The position numbers and the translations under genes are program-made. DNA of 64,000 nucleotides from Novosphingobium sp. AP12 (GTDB lineage Bacteria; Pseudomonadota; Alphaproteobacteria; Sphingomonadales; Sphingomonadaceae): NCBI RefSeq assembly GCF_000281975.1, contig NZ_AKKE01000139.1:41224-105223 (forward strand), given 5' to 3'. Under the pieces are notes generated by a model. The model had not been told where the DNA came from, did no database searches, and saw only the letters and a program-made list of their open reading frames with translations. Positions 8,167-17,294 of the stretch are shown piece by piece. Position 1 is the stretch's first letter. Each line of letters begins with the position of its first letter.

Positions 8167-8763
8167 ATGAGCGAGCATCAATCCTTCAGACGGGCCGATC
8201 CCGACGAGCGCCGCCAGAGCCTGGTCGAGGCCACTGCGCGGTGCCTCGCCCAGCACGGCGTCGCGGGCACGTCGGTGCGGACGATCTGCGCGGCGGCGGG
8301 GGTATCGCCGGGACTGCTGCGGCATTATTTCGGCGGCGTCTCCCAGGCCATCGCCGAGGCTTATCGCTGGACCGGCAACCGCGTGTCTCATGCGCTGGAG
8401 GAGGCCGTGGCGGGCGCCGGGGAGGCCCCCCGCGATCGCCTGCTGGCCTATCTCACCGCCAGCTTCCGCCGGCCCATCGCCGACCCCGAACTGCTCGCGA
8501 CGTGGCTGGCGTTCTGGAGCATGACGCCGGTGGACGGCGGCATCGGTGCACTTCATGCCGAGATCTACGGTGAGTTCCGCAGCGGCATCGAGGAGCTGAT
8601 CCTCGCCGTACATCCGGGGCTGGCGGATGCGCGATTGCCTGCCGTGGCGCTGACCGCGCTGATCGACGGGCTTTGGCTCGAGCTGAGCCTGGGCAAGGCG
8701 CCCTTTACGCCGCTGGAGGCGGAAGGCCTGGTGGAGAAGTGGCTCGACGCCCTGCTGGGCTAG
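8167..8763 (+). CDS. TetR-family repressor, BetI-like
   Basis: 198 residues, ATG at 8167 with AAGG just upstream. The N-terminal helix-turn-helix is RRQSLVEATARCLAQHGVAG, then TSVRTICAAAGVSPGLLRHY with the typical LLRHYF recognition segment. The remainder is an all-helical ligand-binding domain; LLATWLAFWS and the C-terminal TALIDGLWLELSLG segments resemble BetI, the choline-responsive repressor. It is divergent from the Rieske oxygenase across the 22-bp palindrome, the standard arrangement for local repression and autoregulation. BetI likeness together with a quaternary-amine-type Rieske enzyme hints at an amine substrate, which is an inference only. Confidence 0.85.
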   Translation: MSEHQSFRRADPDERRQSLVEATARCLAQHGVAGTSVRTICAAAGVSPGLLRHYFGGVSQAIAEAYRWTGNRVSHALEEAVAGAGEAPRDRLLAYLTASFRRPIADPELLATWLAFWSMTPVDGGIGALHAEIYGEFRSGIEELILAVHPGLADARLPAVALTALIDGLWLELSLGKAPFTPLEAEGLVEKWLDALLG

Positions 8764-10028
8764 CGGCGCTCGGTCCGGCGCGTCCAGAGCCATATTGGCA
8801 GGCCCAGCGCCATCAGGATGAAGCTCAGGCCGCTCGCGCCGATGCCCGCGCCCCACAACGCCCATAGCGCGTAGACGCCGCCGAGTGCGGCCAGCGCCCG
8901 GCACACGCGCAGGCGCCACGCGGCCATCGCGCAGGCGAGATAGAGCCACAGTGTCGCCGAAGTGGAGAGAAGCAGCAGGTATTCGAACAGCGCCTGCATC
9001 GAGCGCGAACCGTTCATCGCCACGAACAGAGTGGCGATGAACGTGGAGACCAGCAGCGCTCGGCGGGGTGTTCCGCGTGCGTCGGTGACGGCAAACCATT
9101 GCGGGAGGAGGCGGCGCTCTGCCATGTCACGCGACATTTCCGCCTGCAGGAGGGTCCAGCCGTTGAGCGCGCCGACACAGCTGATGACGGCGAACGCCGT
9201 CACTAGCGCCGCCGCTCCCGGGTTCCAGAAACGCGCGACGAACGTGGCGAAAGGCGCGGGCGAGGCCGCGGCGACGTCCATCGGCAGGAGCAGCGCGATG
9301 GCCGAGCAGACCAGCAGGTAGAGCACGCCCGTCAGCGCCGTGCCCCACAGGGTCGCGCGAGCGATGTTCACTTCGGGGTTGCGCACACGCGTGGCAGCGA
9401 TGCTGGCGGACTCGAACCCAACGAGCGCCCAGAGCGTCAGCGTGGCCGCCGCGTTGACCGAGCCGGGGGTGACCGGCACCGCGTCCACGGGCGTCACCCG
9501 TGCTTCACCGCTGGCGAACAGAGCGGCGGCGATGACGATGACGACGACCAGCGGGATGATCTTGATCACAACGGTGACGATCTGGAAGCCGCCGGCCGCC
9601 CTCACGCCGCGCAGGTTCAATAGCGCCAGCAGCCAGACGAGCGCCAGCGCGGCGAGCGCGGGGCGGAAGGCTCCGGCGGACAGCGCCGGGATCATGTTCG
9701 AGAGATAGCTGACGGCCGCCACCGCGATCGTCGCCACCGTCGTCCAGATCGAGACGAGGTAGATCCAGCTGACGAAGAACCCCGCCGTAGGTCCGAAAGC
9801 GGTGGTGACGAAGCCAGGCGGCCCACCGGCCTCGGGCAGGGCACGCGTCATGCCGACCAGCACGTAGGCCAGCACCATCGCGCCCGCCGTGGTCATCACC
9901 CATCCGGCGACGGCGTTCCATCCGAACGGTGCGAGGCTGGCGGGCAGCAGGAATACGCCCGAGCCGATCATGTTGCCCACGACCAGCGCCATCGCCGCGA
10001 CGAGGCCGAGGCGCCCGTCGTTCTTCAC
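8760..10028 (-). CDS. APC-superfamily amino acid/amine permease
   Basis: About 422 residues with roughly twelve hydrophobic segments. The N-terminal LGLVAAMALVVGNMIGSGVF is the diagnostic APC helix 1 with its unwound GSG substrate-binding loop. I chose the GTG at 10028 since it starts a few residues before helix 1, as in relatives; a TTG at 10061 would add eleven residues. The gene's stop overlaps the end of the convergent TetR gene. It lies immediately downstream of the TonB-dependent receptor gene on the same strand, so the pair could import one substrate across both membranes, plausibly the one consumed by the Rieske enzyme. Confidence 0.88.
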   Translation of the reverse strand: MKNDGRLGLVAAMALVVGNMIGSGVFLLPASLAPFGWNAVAGWVMTTAGAMVLAYVLVGMTRALPEAGGPPGFVTTAFGPTAGFFVSWIYLVSIWTTVATIAVAAVSYLSNMIPALSAGAFRPALAALALVWLLALLNLRGVRAAGGFQIVTVVIKIIPLVVVIVIAAALFASGEARVTPVDAVPVTPGSVNAAATLTLWALVGFESASIAATRVRNPEVNIARATLWGTALTGVLYLLVCSAIALLLPMDVAAASPAPFATFVARFWNPGAAALVTAFAVISCVGALNGWTLLQAEMSRDMAERRLLPQWFAVTDARGTPRRALLVSTFIATLFVAMNGSRSMQALFEYLLLLSTSATLWLYLACAMAAWRLRVCRALAALGGVYALWALWGAGIGASGLSFILMALGLPIWLWTRRTERR

Positions 10029-10065
10029 TGTCCCTGAAACCTCGCCTCTCCCGATGTTCAAAAGG

Positions 10066-12459
10066 TCAGAAGTCCCTTCCGACCTTCAGGCCGATGATCC
10101 TGGGCCGGATCGCGTAGTCATAGAATACGCCTCCGGTGCCGCTCACGCCATCGGGATCGCCGCAGGTGGTTTCCAGGCACTGGACCGAGCTGTTGATCAC
10201 GCCGTTGCTGTCGAACACGTTGTTGGCATAGATTTCGAAGCGCCAGACGTCGTTCTTCACGCCGATGCTGAAGTCGGCGGTGGTGTAGGCGTCGAACTCG
10301 CCCTTGATGGCGTTCTCGGCGTCGCGAAGGTCGCTGCGGCGCTTGCCGATGTAGTTGACGGAGCCCTGGATATGGCCCTGCCAGTTGCCCAGCGGGAATT
10401 CATAGCGGGCGAGCGCATTGCCCTTGAACGAGGCGGTGATCGGCAGGCGCGTGCCGGCCTGGGCCAGTAGCGCGTTGTCTGCTCCGTCCGGGCCGGGGAT
10501 CGTGCAGTCGAACGAACTGTTGGCGAACTGGCAGAAGTCCTTGGTGATCTTGGCGTCGTTGTAGCTGCCGCCCGCACCCAGCGTCAGGCCGTCCTTGCGG
10601 TAGCCGAGGTCGAACTCGACGCCGTAGATCCGCGCCGCGCCGGCGTTGCGGATGAGGGTCAGGCCGTTTTCGCCGAGGAACGAGAGCTGGATGTTGCTCC
10701 AGTCCTCCCGGTACATCGCGTAGTTGAAGGTGAAGGCGCCGATCTGGCTCTTCCAGCCGAATTCGTAGTTGTCGAGCGTGTCGGGCGCATAGGGCGGCTG
10801 CCCGCCGCGACGGTTGATGCCGCCGGGCCGGAACCCGCGCGACCATGTGGCGTATACCAGCCAGTCCGGGGAGAGCTTGTAGGTCAGGTTGGCCTTGTAG
10901 ATCGAGCCGGTGTCGGACGTCTTCGCGTCGAGATTGGTGCAGGGCGAGCCCTTGACGATGGGATCGTCGAAGCAGGCGGCGACGCCCGTGCGGCTGGAGT
11001 AGCCGTCGCTGTAGCCGAAGAAGCCGACCAGCGAGTTCTTGTACTTGTAGACGCGCAGGCCGCCGGTGGCTGTCAAGGCGTCGGTGATGTCGAAGCTGAG
11101 TTCGCCGAAGGCGGCATAGTCGCGGTCGACACGCTTCTGCTTGGTCAGCCAGATGTCGCTGTCGGTGCCCGGGACCGTGATCGAATCGGCGATGCCGTCG
11201 ATGATGTAGTTCTGGGTGATGTAGTGCGTCTGGCGCTGGGCGAAGATGCCGGCGATCAGGCGCAGGCGGTTCTCCTGCGGCGAGGTCACGCGCAGTTCGC
11301 CGAACTGGCGGCGGTACTTGTCGCGGCCCTGGATGTACTGGTTCGGACTGACGAGATCGCCGGCGTTGTCGTAAAGGAACTCGCCCGAACCGTAGAGTGC
11401 ATCGTAGAAATACGAGTAATCCGAGTAGTCGGACTCGGTGCGGTCCTTGCGGTTGAGCAGGCCGCCTGTCGCCACGAGATCCCAGTTGCCCAGCTTGCCT
11501 TCGATGGTGAGGGCGGCCTGGTACCACTCGTCCTTGCTGCCCTCGGGATTGTACTGGACGGTCTGCAGCTTCTTGCTGACCGCGCTGGAGCGTTCCTGCG
11601 CGAAGCTGCCGTGGGTCTTCTGGATCTGGCCCATCAGCGTGGGAGTGATCGTCCAGTTGTCGTCCAGTTCGATGCCGAGCGCCATGCGGGCGCCGTAAGT
11701 CTCGACGTCGTTGTAGTCCTTTTCGACGAGGTCGGCATTGTCCTGCGTGATGCCCGAGACGGGGTAGGTGCGGCTGCCGGCGATGTTGTCGATGTAGCCC
11801 GCGTCGCGGCGATACCAGCCGACGACGCGCAGGGCCGAACGGTCGGACAGCTTGAAGTTGAGGAAGCCCTGCGCGACCCCGCCGATATCGCCGTGCGCAA
11901 CGGTGTTCAGCTCCGCGTCCACCGCGCCGTAGGTTCCGGCATAGTCCGGCTTGTTGGTCACGATCTTGATCGTGCCCGCCATCGAACTGGCGCCGTAGAG
12001 CGTGCCCTGCGGCCCGGCGAGCGCCTCCACCCGCGCGATATCGTAGGCATGGATGTCGAGCGCGCCCTGGATGGTCGTGATCGGCATTTCGTCGAGGTAG
12101 GTGCCGACTGTCGGCAGCGGCCCGGAGTGGTTGGCGTTCTCGCCCGAGGCGACGCCGCGGAAATAGACCTGGCTGAAGCCGGGCTGGGTGGTCTGGATCG
12201 TGACCGAAGGGATGAACTTAACCGCGTCCTGCAGTTCCTTGACCTGCAGATTACGCAGCTTCTCACCGCCGAGCGCGGTGATCGCCATCGGCACGTCCTG
12301 GATGTTCTGGCTGCGCTTGAGGGCGGTGACGATGATTACATCGCTCTGTTCCTCGGCGGGAGCCTGCTGGGCGAGCGCTGGTTGCGCTGCAGCAAGAGCG
12401 GAGGAACCAAGCAGTGCGACGACGGCGCTGCGACGAGAAGCCAGACGCGATGAAACCAC
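10066..12459 (-). CDS. TonB-dependent outer-membrane receptor
   Basis: About 797 residues. Start taken as GTG 12459, which has AGGGG eight bases upstream; an in-frame GTG at 12498 has no visible ribosome-binding site. A signal peptide (ALLGSSALAAAQPALAQ) is followed by a TonB-box-like DVIIVTA and a plug domain (IQDVPMAITALGGEKLRNLQ, then RVEALAGPQGTLYGASSMAG). The rest is a 22-strand-type barrel ending in GLKVGRDF with a terminal Phe, as expected for BAM-dependent insertion. It belongs to the large sphingomonad receptor group for organic substrates rather than obviously siderophores. It sits between a TPR sulfotransferase gene upstream and an APC permease downstream, all on the minus strand. 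Confidence 0.92.
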   Translation of the reverse strand: MVSSRLASRRSAVVALLGSSALAAAQPALAQQAPAEEQSDVIIVTALKRSQNIQDVPMAITALGGEKLRNLQVKELQDAVKFIPSVTIQTTQPGFSQVYFRGVASGENANHSGPLPTVGTYLDEMPITTIQGALDIHAYDIARVEALAGPQGTLYGASSMAGTIKIVTNKPDYAGTYGAVDAELNTVAHGDIGGVAQGFLNFKLSDRSALRVVGWYRRDAGYIDNIAGSRTYPVSGITQDNADLVEKDYNDVETYGARMALGIELDDNWTITPTLMGQIQKTHGSFAQERSSAVSKKLQTVQYNPEGSKDEWYQAALTIEGKLGNWDLVATGGLLNRKDRTESDYSDYSYFYDALYGSGEFLYDNAGDLVSPNQYIQGRDKYRRQFGELRVTSPQENRLRLIAGIFAQRQTHYITQNYIIDGIADSITVPGTDSDIWLTKQKRVDRDYAAFGELSFDITDALTATGGLRVYKYKNSLVGFFGYSDGYSSRTGVAACFDDPIVKGSPCTNLDAKTSDTGSIYKANLTYKLSPDWLVYATWSRGFRPGGINRRGGQPPYAPDTLDNYEFGWKSQIGAFTFNYAMYREDWSNIQLSFLGENGLTLIRNAGAARIYGVEFDLGYRKDGLTLGAGGSYNDAKITKDFCQFANSSFDCTIPGPDGADNALLAQAGTRLPITASFKGNALARYEFPLGNWQGHIQGSVNYIGKRRSDLRDAENAIKGEFDAYTTADFSIGVKNDVWRFEIYANNVFDSNGVINSSVQCLETTCGDPDGVSGTGGVFYDYAIRPRIIGLKVGRDF

Positions 12460-12581
12460 CCGTGTACCCCTGTTATTGCCCTGCAAGGAAAGCGCCACAG
12501 TTCATGAGCTTTGACAATAGGTGCGCCGGGTAAAACGCATTGTGCACTGCGATGTATGACATTTCTGCCACAAACTTGCCG

Positions 12582-14360
12582 TCAGACTTTCGCGTAAGTC
12601 GCCGGCAGGTCGCCGAGTGCGGCTTTCAGCGGTTCGAGCCAGTCCTCATAAGGACGCCATTGGCCGACGCCGTCGCGGTTGATCGGACGGCGGACCTGCT
12701 CGCTCGACGCGGTGCGCACCGCGCGCGGGTTGCGGTGGAATTCGAGGCACGATTCCTCGAACGGCAGGCCAAGGTAGTCCAGCAGCCAGCGTACTTCGGT
12801 CTCGGGATGGTCGAGCAGCCGCTCGTGGATCACCCGGTGGACGTGGCCGGGCTGGACGCGGTCATAGTGCGACATGGCCCTGACGTAGTCGGCGTAATAG
12901 CGCCCGACGTGTTCCAGGTCGTAGGAGAACGGCTGCCCCTTGGCGAAGTGCTGGCGGAAGTTGGAGAAGCAGCAGTCGAGCGGATGGCGCCGCGCGTCGA
13001 TGATCCGGGCGTTCGGCAGGATCATGGCGATGAAGCCCAGGTAGGCCCAGTTGTTGGGCAGCTTGTCGATGTAGAACGGCTTGCCGGACTTGCGCTGGAT
13101 GCGGGTGCGTTCGAGGAATTCGGCGCCGAGATCGGTCAGGCGGTCGCGGGGCATCGCGGCGAGCGCCTCGGGCCAGTCGCGGGCATGGCCACCGGCGGCC
13201 TGGGCCTCGCGCATGGCCATGGCGGGGATGTCCGGTAACTCCATCGTGCCTTCGATCTGCGAGTGGCTGGACAGGATCTGCTCGATCAGCGTCGATCCGG
13301 CGCGCGGCAGGCCGAGGATGAATATCGGCTCGGGCGAGGGGTGGCCGGCATCGGCCCGCGCGGCGACGAACTCGGGCGTGAACGTCGCGATCACGCTGTC
13401 GACCTGCGCGCTGGCACTGGCGGGTTCGTAGTCCAGCTGGTCCCGGCGGAGGCGATTGCCTTTCGCGTAGTGGTCGAACGATGGCGCCGCCTCGCCGCGA
13501 TCCTCCAGCGCCTTGCCGAGCGCGAAGTGCAGGTGGAGGCGATCGTCCTCGGGCAGCGACTTGCCGCTGAGCGCGGCTTCCATGACCGCGACGTCGTCGT
13601 CCTCGAAGCGCCATGTCTTGAGGTTGGCAAGGCTCCACCAGACTTCGCCGAGGCCCGGTTCGATCTCCAGCGCTCGGCGATAGGCGGCGACGCTTTGCGC
13701 CTGCTCGCCCAGCGTCTTCAGGATATGCCCGTAGCTCATCCAGAGGCGCGCATGTGCCGGGAAGGTCGCGGTAAGGTCGGCGTAGATGCGCCTCGCTTCC
13801 TCGTAGTCTCCTGTCCGCCCGAGCGCCGCCGCGCGCAGGTTGAGATTGCCCGCGTCCGCGCCGCCCGCCGCCAGCACGGCGTCGAGTTCGCCCACCGCGT
13901 CGGCGAAGCGGTTCTGCTTGTAGAGCACGATCGCCAAATTAGCCCGCGCTGCGAGGAAGCCGGGCGCCAGTTCCAGGGCGCGTCGCAGCAGGGCCTCGGC
14001 GTCGCGGTAGCGCCCGATCCGTCCGGCCAGTTCCGCCATCATGCGGATCGCCGCGACGTCGGTCGGCTGCTCGCGCAGGCGCTGGCGCAGGCCGGCTTCC
14101 GCCATCGGGAGGTCGCCCGCGATGAGGGCACGGGCAATCGCTACGAGCTCAGGATCGTGGACCGAGGCGCGGATCGCCTCGTCCTCCGCCAGCACGGCTT
14201 CGGTTTCGCGGCCCAGTGCCCGCAACGCACGTCCGAGCAGGCGATACGCGGGCGCGTCGTTCTCGTCGCGCAGGATCGCCTGTCGCAGCATCGGCAGCGC
14301 GCGGGCAGGGTCGGCGGCGACGAGCGCGGCCACGGAAGCGGCGGGAAGGGGGCGATTCAT
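12582..14360 (-). CDS. TPR-repeat sulfotransferase
   Basis: 592 residues from ATG 14360. Residues about 1-320 consist of tetratricopeptide repeats (for example YRLLGRALRALGRETEAVLA and DAEALLRRALELAPGFLAAR). The C-terminal 240 residues are a sulfotransferase domain: the 5'-phosphosulfate loop FILGLPRAGSTLIEQ near residue 350, and the 3'-phosphate-binding region IIDARRHPLDCCFSNF. There is no signal peptide, so it should be cytoplasmic and use PAPS. Such TPR-sulfotransferases commonly sit beside TonB-dependent receptors in sphingomonads, as here (122-base gap). What it sulfates, if anything, is unknown. Confidence 0.88.
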   Translation of the reverse strand: MNRPLPAASVAALVAADPARALPMLRQAILRDENDAPAYRLLGRALRALGRETEAVLAEDEAIRASVHDPELVAIARALIAGDLPMAEAGLRQRLREQPTDVAAIRMMAELAGRIGRYRDAEALLRRALELAPGFLAARANLAIVLYKQNRFADAVGELDAVLAAGGADAGNLNLRAAALGRTGDYEEARRIYADLTATFPAHARLWMSYGHILKTLGEQAQSVAAYRRALEIEPGLGEVWWSLANLKTWRFEDDDVAVMEAALSGKSLPEDDRLHLHFALGKALEDRGEAAPSFDHYAKGNRLRRDQLDYEPASASAQVDSVIATFTPEFVAARADAGHPSPEPIFILGLPRAGSTLIEQILSSHSQIEGTMELPDIPAMAMREAQAAGGHARDWPEALAAMPRDRLTDLGAEFLERTRIQRKSGKPFYIDKLPNNWAYLGFIAMILPNARIIDARRHPLDCCFSNFRQHFAKGQPFSYDLEHVGRYYADYVRAMSHYDRVQPGHVHRVIHERLLDHPETEVRWLLDYLGLPFEESCLEFHRNPRAVRTASSEQVRRPINRDGVGQWRPYEDWLEPLKAALGDLPATYAKV

Positions 14361-14931
14361 GGCCCGTGGTTATGCGCAAGACCCACCTCAACCTCAAGCA
14401 TACCTGGGACGAGGGGCGGACTTGCCTGTCTTGCGGAAATATGACAGCTTCCCGGCCGGCTTGATCGCCGGGGTCGGGATCGTTAGCGGGCGCCCTCCAA
14501 GTGCCGGCCAACACATCCAAGGGTATATCTGTCATGCGCGTAACACCTGTACGCAAAGGACTTTTTCGGACCAATCTGCCGGGCCTGGGCGAATGCGCGC
14601 GGGTCGATATGAGCGCGGGCGACGCGGCCCCGTTCCTCGAGCGGGATATGTACGTACTGCTCGGATTCCAGCCCAGTTTCGAGACACTTCCCGAAGAGCG
14701 TCCGGACGCCCGGCCCACCTCGCGACCGCTCTGGCCGGGTGTCAACTGAAGCTGCTTTTGCGGCCCGCGGATGGCCGCTCGGTTGCATATTTTGCAGTAA
14801 AGTGAAATTGGTGCGCGCAAATTGCTGCGCTTTCGTCTATGGGCGGCCCAATCGGAGCGCCTGCGGGCGACCCTCGCAGCCCTCCCTAAGCTCGCCAAAG
14901 CCGCTCAAGCGGCAGGATTGATTTGCCAGTT
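14361..14931. other. Intergenic region upstream of the DEAD-box helicase
   Basis: About 570 bases between the divergent sulfotransferase and helicase genes. It contains one candidate small gene (14534-14749) and, from about 14790 to 14820, a locally AT-rich stretch that could hold the helicase promoter. No RNA gene, repeat or clear terminator was recognised. Confidence 0.4.
14534..14749 (+). CDS. Small hypothetical protein
   Basis: Possible 71-residue protein starting MRVTPVRKGLFRTNLPG and containing MYVLLGFQPSFETLP. An AAGGG sits about nine bases before the ATG, and third codon positions are fairly GC-rich, which favour a real gene. Against it, a minus-strand frame of similar length overlaps and no family is recognised. 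No signal peptide or membrane segment. Confidence 0.4.
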   Translation: MRVTPVRKGLFRTNLPGLGECARVDMSAGDAAPFLERDMYVLLGFQPSFETLPEERPDARPTSRPLWPGVN

Positions 14932-16749
14932 ATGACCTTTTCGCAACTTCCCCAGCCTCTCGCCGAGGCCCTCGCAGCGCATGGCTACGAAACGCTCACG
15001 CCGGTGCAGACCGCCGTGTCCGAACCCGAAGCGCGTGGCCGCGACCTCGTCGTTTCGGCGCAGACCGGCTCGGGCAAGACCGTCGCCTTCGGTATCGCCA
15101 TGGGCGATGAACTGATCGAAGACGGCCGTATTCCCTATTCCGAAGGCCCGCTCGCCCTTGCCATCGCGCCGACGCGCGAACTGGCGCAGCAGGTCAGCCG
15201 TGAGCTTGAATGGCTCTACGCCAAGACCGGCGCGCGCATCGTGACCTGCGTGGGCGGCATGGACCCCGTGAAGGAGCGCCGGGCGCTCGAGCGCGGCGCG
15301 ACCATCGTCGTCGGTACTCCGGGCCGCCTTCGCGACCATCTGGAGCGCGGCAAGCTCAACCTCTCGTCGCTGCGCGCCATCGTCCTCGACGAAGCCGACG
15401 AGATGCTCGACATGGGCTTCCGCGAGGACCTCGAGGAAATCCTCGACGCGACCCCGGAAGGCCGCCGCACGCTGCTGTTCTCGGCGACCATGCCGCGCCC
15501 GATCGAGGCGCTGGCCCAGCGTTACCAGAAGAATGCGCTGCGCATCTCGACCGTGGGCGATAACCGCGGCCACGGCGACATCTCGTATCAGGCCGTCACC
15601 GTCGCCCCGTCCGACATCGAGCGCGCGGTGGTGAACCTGCTGCGCTTCCACGATGCCGAAACCGCGATCCTGTTCTGCGCCACGCGCGACAACGTGAAGC
15701 ACCTGCACGCCACCCTCGTCGAGCGCGGCTTCTCTGCCGTGGCGCTCTCGGGCGAGCACTCGCAGAACGAGCGCAACAACGCGCTGCAGGCGCTGCGTGA
15801 CCGCCGCGCCAAGGTCTGTGTCGCCACCGACGTCGCCGCGCGCGGTATCGACCTTCCCACGCTCAGCCTCGTCGTTCACGTCGAGATCCCGCGCGATGCG
15901 GAAACGCTGCAGCACCGTTCGGGCCGGACCGGGCGCGCCGGGCGCAAGGGCACCGCCGTGCTCCTGGTGCCTTACCCGCGCCGCCGCCGCGTTGAGATGA
16001 TGCTGCGCGGCGCGCGCATCGAGGCGGAGTGGGGCGAAGCGCCGACGCTCGAGGCCATTCGTGCGCAGGACCGCGAACGCCTGATGGAAAAGCTGCTCGC
16101 GCCCGTCGAGGCCGAGGAGGACGACCGCGAGATCGCCCGCGTGCTGCTTGAAAAGGTCAGCGCCGAGGATATCGCCGCTGCCCTGGTGGTCGCGCACCGC
16201 GCCGCCATGCCGCAGCCCGAGGAACTCATCGGCAACACGCCCGAGAGCCGCGAACGCCGTGAGCGTCCCGGTTTCGACGACGTGGTGTGGTTCCGCATGG
16301 ACGCCGGCCGCCAGCAGAACGCCGAAGCCCGCTGGATCCTGCCGGTGCTGTGCCGCCGCGGTCACGTGACTCGCGACGCCGTCGGCCAGATCCGCATCTC
16401 GGCCGACGAGACCCACTTCCAGATCCCGACCGCAATGGCCGACCAGTTTGCGGCTGCCGTCAAGCGCACCGCCAATCCCGATGGCGAATACGAAGCCACC
16501 GTCCTCATCGAGCGCTCGACCGAAACCCCGCGCGACGTCGCGAAGCACCGCAGCCGCGACCGTGAAGGCCCGCAGGGACGCGGCCGTCGCCCGCATCCGG
16601 GCAATGGCGGCGGTCAGGGCTACTCCGCCCAGCCGCGCGGCGAGGGAGAAGCCCCCTACCGTGCGCGCCCGACCTCGGGTCCGCGTCCGGATCGCCCCGC
16701 AGGCGGCAAGCCGTTCCACAAGAAGCCCCGCAAGGGTCGTCCTGACTGA
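14932..16749 (+). CDS. DEAD-box ATP-dependent RNA helicase with DbpA-type RNA-binding domain
   Basis: About 605 residues. ATG 14932 is used; a TTG at 14923 has the better-spaced AGGA and is a real alternative. Helicase motifs are complete: Q motif (LTPVQTAV), Walker A AQTGSGKT, PTRELA, GTPGRL, DEAD box, SAT, and the C-terminal RecA fold with ARGIDLP and HRSGRTGRAG. After the core, FDDVVWFRMDAGRQ onward to about residue 500 matches the DbpA RNA-binding fold that recognises 23S rRNA helix 92 in DbpA. The tail (about 510-605) is basic, Gly/Pro/Arg-rich and probably disordered. Probable role in ribosome assembly or RNA turnover. Confidence 0.9.
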   Translation: MTFSQLPQPLAEALAAHGYETLTPVQTAVSEPEARGRDLVVSAQTGSGKTVAFGIAMGDELIEDGRIPYSEGPLALAIAPTRELAQQVSRELEWLYAKTGARIVTCVGGMDPVKERRALERGATIVVGTPGRLRDHLERGKLNLSSLRAIVLDEADEMLDMGFREDLEEILDATPEGRRTLLFSATMPRPIEALAQRYQKNALRISTVGDNRGHGDISYQAVTVAPSDIERAVVNLLRFHDAETAILFCATRDNVKHLHATLVERGFSAVALSGEHSQNERNNALQALRDRRAKVCVATDVAARGIDLPTLSLVVHVEIPRDAETLQHRSGRTGRAGRKGTAVLLVPYPRRRRVEMMLRGARIEAEWGEAPTLEAIRAQDRERLMEKLLAPVEAEEDDREIARVLLEKVSAEDIAAALVVAHRAAMPQPEELIGNTPESRERRERPGFDDVVWFRMDAGRQQNAEARWILPVLCRRGHVTRDAVGQIRISADETHFQIPTAMADQFAAAVKRTANPDGEYEATVLIERSTETPRDVAKHRSRDREGPQGRGRRPHPGNGGGQGYSAQPRGEGEAPYRARPTSGPRPDRPAGGKPFHKKPRKGRPD

Positions 16750-16760
16750 TTGATGGGTTC

Positions 16761-16782
16761 GGGGCGGCTGTGAGGCCGCCCC
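16761..16782 (+). terminator. Stem-loop after the helicase gene
   Basis: GGGGCGGC and GCCGCCCC (8 bp perfect stem, 6-base loop) begin twelve bases after the helicase stop. No strong T-run follows, so it may slow or end transcription inefficiently; it also lies downstream of the convergent GreA-like gene. Confidence 0.5.
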
Positions 16783-16832
16783 GCCTTGATACCGTCGCCG
16801 GACCTGTGCCGGGATGACGAAGGCGCGGGCGT

Positions 16833-17294
16833 TCAGCCCGGCAGAAGCGCCAGAACTTCTATCGCCTCTTCACGCCCGTTGAAGTCGACGAACTCGCCGG
16901 CTTCGGAGCCCAGCAGCGCGCGGGCCAGCGGTGCGGAGAACGCAAGGCGGCCCTTGGCGGGCTCCGCCTCGTCGTGGCCGACGATGGAAACCTCGCGCTC
17001 CTTGCCCTCCAGCGCGAAGCGCACCCGGCTCCCGAACATGACCTTGTCGCCCGAAGGCTCGGGCTGCACCTCGGCGGTGGAGAGCCGCGTCTGCCAGTAG
17101 CGCAGGTCGCGCGTGGCCGACTTCAGCGCGGTGTCATCGGTCAGCGCCTTGATCGTGCCCTCCAACTCGCCGATCCGCTGCCGGATCAGTTCCAACCCCG
17201 CCTGCGTGACGAGGTTCGGCCCCGGCGGGAGCGGCAGTTCGAACTTGGGCTCGAGATGTTCGTCGTCGCCTTCCCGGCGGAAGGCGACGCTCAC
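16833..17294 (-). CDS. GreA/GreB-family protein with shortened coiled coil
   Basis: 153 residues from a GTG at 17294 that overlaps the ABC-F stop by four bases. The C-terminal half is the GreA/GreB FKBP-like domain: VMFGSRVRFALEGKEREVSI, then GRLAFSAPLARALLGSEAGE. The N-terminal coiled coil is short (about 20 residues per helix), and the tip loop reads ALTDDTALKSAT instead of the DLSENAEY that supplies the catalytic acidic residues in true GreA. A canonical greA exists at 36275, so this paralogue is unlikely to be the main transcript-cleavage factor. It may bind the RNA polymerase secondary channel without cleavage activity, or act elsewhere. Coupling to an ABC-F translation factor is notable. 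Confidence 0.8.
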   Translation of the reverse strand: MSVAFRREGDDEHLEPKFELPLPPGPNLVTQAGLELIRQRIGELEGTIKALTDDTALKSATRDLRYWQTRLSTAEVQPEPSGDKVMFGSRVRFALEGKEREVSIVGHDEAEPAKGRLAFSAPLARALLGSEAGEFVDFNGREEAIEVLALLPG

